A stretch of 6,946 nt of DNA from the NCBI GenBank assembly GCA_913056425.1, contig CAJXLR010000081.1, positions 1 through 6,946 on the forward strand. Reading direction: 5' to 3'. The stretch comes from an uncultured Bacteroidota bacterium (GTDB lineage Bacteria > Bacteroidota > Bacteroidia > NS11-12g > UBA9320). Position numbers and translations under genes: made by a program. Of this stretch, positions 5,398-6,946 are shown piece after piece. Within the stretch, counting starts at the first letter, position 1. Each line of letters opens with the position of its first letter. The notes beneath the pieces were generated by a model. It did not search any database, was not told the origin of the DNA, and saw only the letters and a list, made by a program, of their open reading frames with translations.

Positions 5398-6720
5398 TTA
5401 ACCACCGAAGTCGTCAAATGATACATTCTCAGGCGGCACACCCCAGTCATCTACCATCTTCAATACTGCCTGGTTCATCAATGGAGGTCCACAGAAGTAG
5501 AACTCAATGTCTTCAGGTGCATCGTGTTTCGATAAATATTGGTCGATTACCGCTTGGTGAACAAATCCGGTAAAACCATCACCTTCCTTGTCGTCCATAT
5601 CTTTCTTTGGAGTCCAGTTATCCTCCGGCAATGGTTCAGATAGTACTACGTAGAACCTGAAATTTGGAAAGTCTTTTTCAATCTTTCTGAAGTGATCCAA
5701 GTAGAATAATTCTCGTCTAGATCTACCACCATACCAATAGGTTACTTTTCTTCCGGTTTTCAGTGTGTGGAATAAATGGAACAAATGCGAACGCATTGGA
5801 GCCATTCCCGCACCACCACCGATGTAGAGCATTTCAGAATCGGTTTCCTTAATGAAGAATTCTCCGTAAGGACCTGAAATTGTTACTTTATCGCCTGGTT
5901 TACAACCAAATACGAAAGAAGAGCAGATACCCGGATTAACATCCATCCACTTGTTGTTCTTACGATCCCACGGTGGAGTTGCAATACGGATGTTCAACAT
6001 CACGATGTTTCCTTCTGCCGGGTGGTTAGCCATAGAGTATGCACGGAAGATTGGTTCATCATTCACCATCTTCAAGTCCCACAAACCAAATTTATCCCAC
6101 TCCGATTTGAAGTCCATCGGATCACGACCTTCTGCAACCAACTCTGGGTGTGCTGTGATATCAATATCCTTGTAGTCTACCGTGATTTTCGGTACATCGA
6201 TTTGGATATACCCACCAGCTTCGAATTCAAGATTCTCTCCTTCAGGTAGCTTTACAACAAATTCTTTAATGAAAGATGCAACATTGTAGTTAGAAACAAC
6301 TTCACACTCCCATTTCTTGATTCCGAAAATTTCTTCCGGAATACCGATTTTCATATCGTTCTTCACCTTCACCTGACAAGCTAGTCGCCAGTTGTCTTTC
6401 TGCTCTTTACGCTTTATGTGGCCTGTTTCTGTTGGAAGGATGTCTCCACCTCCTTCGAAAACTTGACACTTACACATTGCGCAAGTACCACCACCCCCAC
6501 AGGCAGATGGCAAGAAGATTGATTGATCTGTTAACGTGCTAAGTAGTGTAGTACCCGCCGCAACTTGGATGTCTTTTTCTCCGTTGATATTAAGTGTTAC
6601 ATCACCTTGGTTTACCAAGCGTTTCGCTGCAACCTGAAGCATAAGAACAAGCAACAGAATGATTGCAGCCAATGCAATGGCTGAGGTGATAATAATCGCT
6701 GCGTTTATCTGTAGTAACAT
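5398..6720 (-). CDS. nqrF: Na+-translocating NADH:quinone reductase subunit F
   Basis: NqrF is the electron input subunit of Na+-NQR. It oxidises NADH at a cytosolic FAD domain and passes electrons through a 2Fe-2S cluster into the membrane complex that exports Na+. The 440-aa protein has one N-terminal TM helix (about 7-30) and a ferredoxin domain with cluster ligands C74, C80, C83 and C115. Next come the FAD-binding RAYSMAN at 226-232 and the NADH-binding region with GGGAGMAPMR at 301-310 and CGPPLMN at 410-416. It ends in the characteristic DDFGG. It is somewhat longer than the roughly 408 aa of the Vibrio form. The gene begins three bases after the nqrE stop and ends one base before apbE. 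No strong ribosome binding site is visible. All cofactor ligands are intact, so it should be functional. Confidence 0.97.
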   Translation of the reverse strand: MLLQINAAIIITSAIALAAIILLLVLMLQVAAKRLVNQGDVTLNINGEKDIQVAAGTTLLSTLTDQSIFLPSACGGGGTCAMCKCQVFEGGGDILPTETGHIKRKEQKDNWRLACQVKVKNDMKIGIPEEIFGIKKWECEVVSNYNVASFIKEFVVKLPEGENLEFEAGGYIQIDVPKITVDYKDIDITAHPELVAEGRDPMDFKSEWDKFGLWDLKMVNDEPIFRAYSMANHPAEGNIVMLNIRIATPPWDRKNNKWMDVNPGICSSFVFGCKPGDKVTISGPYGEFFIKETDSEMLYIGGGAGMAPMRSHLFHLFHTLKTGRKVTYWYGGRSRRELFYLDHFRKIEKDFPNFRFYVVLSEPLPEDNWTPKKDMDDKEGDGFTGFVHQAVIDQYLSKHDAPEDIEFYFCGPPLMNQAVLKMVDDWGVPPENVSFDDFGG

Positions 6721-6723
6721 ATT

Positions 6724-6946
6724 TTATTGACCAAATGGAAGTTTAAATCCGATAAAACTCAAAAATGCAAACGCCATCAATCCAACAGTGATGAACGTGA
6801 TGCCCAATCCTCTCAGCGGTTTTGGTACGTCAGAATAACTCAGTTTCTCGCGAATTGCGGCAAGTGCCACAACAGCCAAGAACCAGCCTATTCCTGAGCC
6901 AATTCCGTATACGGCACTCTCACCACAGGTGAATTCCTTACCAGGA
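6724..6946 (-). CDS. nqrE: Na+-translocating NADH:quinone reductase subunit E (5' end outside window)
   Basis: NqrE is a six-TM inner-membrane subunit of Na+-NQR that, with NqrD, holds an iron centre between the two membrane halves. Only the last 73 codons and the stop are in the window. Translation gives a segment with ESAVYGIGSGIGW, then ALAAIREKLSYSDVP, then LRGLGITFITVGLMA. These align closely with the C-terminal third of Vibrio NqrE (SVVYGFGSGVGW, ALAGIREKMKYSDVP, LRGLGITFITAGLMA), including the last two TM helices. The cysteines that bind the iron lie upstream, outside the window. The gene ends three bases before nqrF, so the two are surely co-transcribed, and the rest of the nqr operon is expected beyond the right edge. 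Confidence 0.95.
   Translation of the reverse strand, partial: PGKEFTCGESAVYGIGSGIGWFLAVVALAAIREKLSYSDVPKPLRGLGITFITVGLMAFAFLSFIGFKLPFGQ

Noticed and set aside
5397..5450. Upstream extension of apbE by 18 codons into nqrF
   Set aside because: The added residues are encoded inside nqrF and would place a polar stretch before the lipoprotein signal peptide; ATG 5396 gives a standard signal with lipobox LLSC.

Overview
The window comes from a bacterium of the phylum Bacteroidota, most likely of the Flavobacteriia type. The evidence is the near absence of Shine-Dalgarno sites, two matches to the Bacteroidota promoter -7 box (TAnnTTTG), a LytS/LytTR two-component pair, and a Na+-NQR operon followed by a lipoprotein ApbE. 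No mobile element, CRISPR array, tRNA or rRNA was seen.

Right part (about 3137-6946, all on the minus strand). This is the 3' end of a Na+-translocating NADH:quinone reductase operon, read as nqrE (partial, cut by the window edge), nqrF, apbE, pepT with gaps of 3, 1 and 4 bases. NqrF takes electrons from NADH. NqrE is a membrane subunit. ApbE is the periplasmic enzyme that attaches FMN to Nqr subunits. PepT is a cytosolic tripeptidase with no obvious link to the others. A perfect hairpin with a U-tract, of intrinsic-terminator type, lies inside the signal-peptide codons of apbE, just after the nqrF stop.

Middle (about 2483-3140). A roughly 450-base gene-free stretch separates two diverging transcription units. 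To its right, on the plus strand, is a 67-codon gene for a membrane-anchored four-cysteine protein. It resembles in layout the Na+-NQR maturation factor NqrM (DUF539), so the window may hold three layers of Nqr biogenesis: structural genes, flavinylation, and iron-centre maturation. Its promoter carries a clear -7 box, and the -33 position falls inside five tandem 8-bp repeats. The gene overlaps pepT tail to tail by 4 bases.

Left part (1-2482, all minus strand). This is a compact unit read as a 78-aa one-pass membrane protein of unknown function, a four-TM LytS/YehU-type histidine kinase, a LytTR response regulator, and mazG (partial, C-terminus outside the window). The gaps are 4 and 12 bases, then a one-base TAATG overlap. 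The unit looks like one transcript coupling a membrane sensor to a transcription factor and to a house-cleaning NTP pyrophosphohydrolase.
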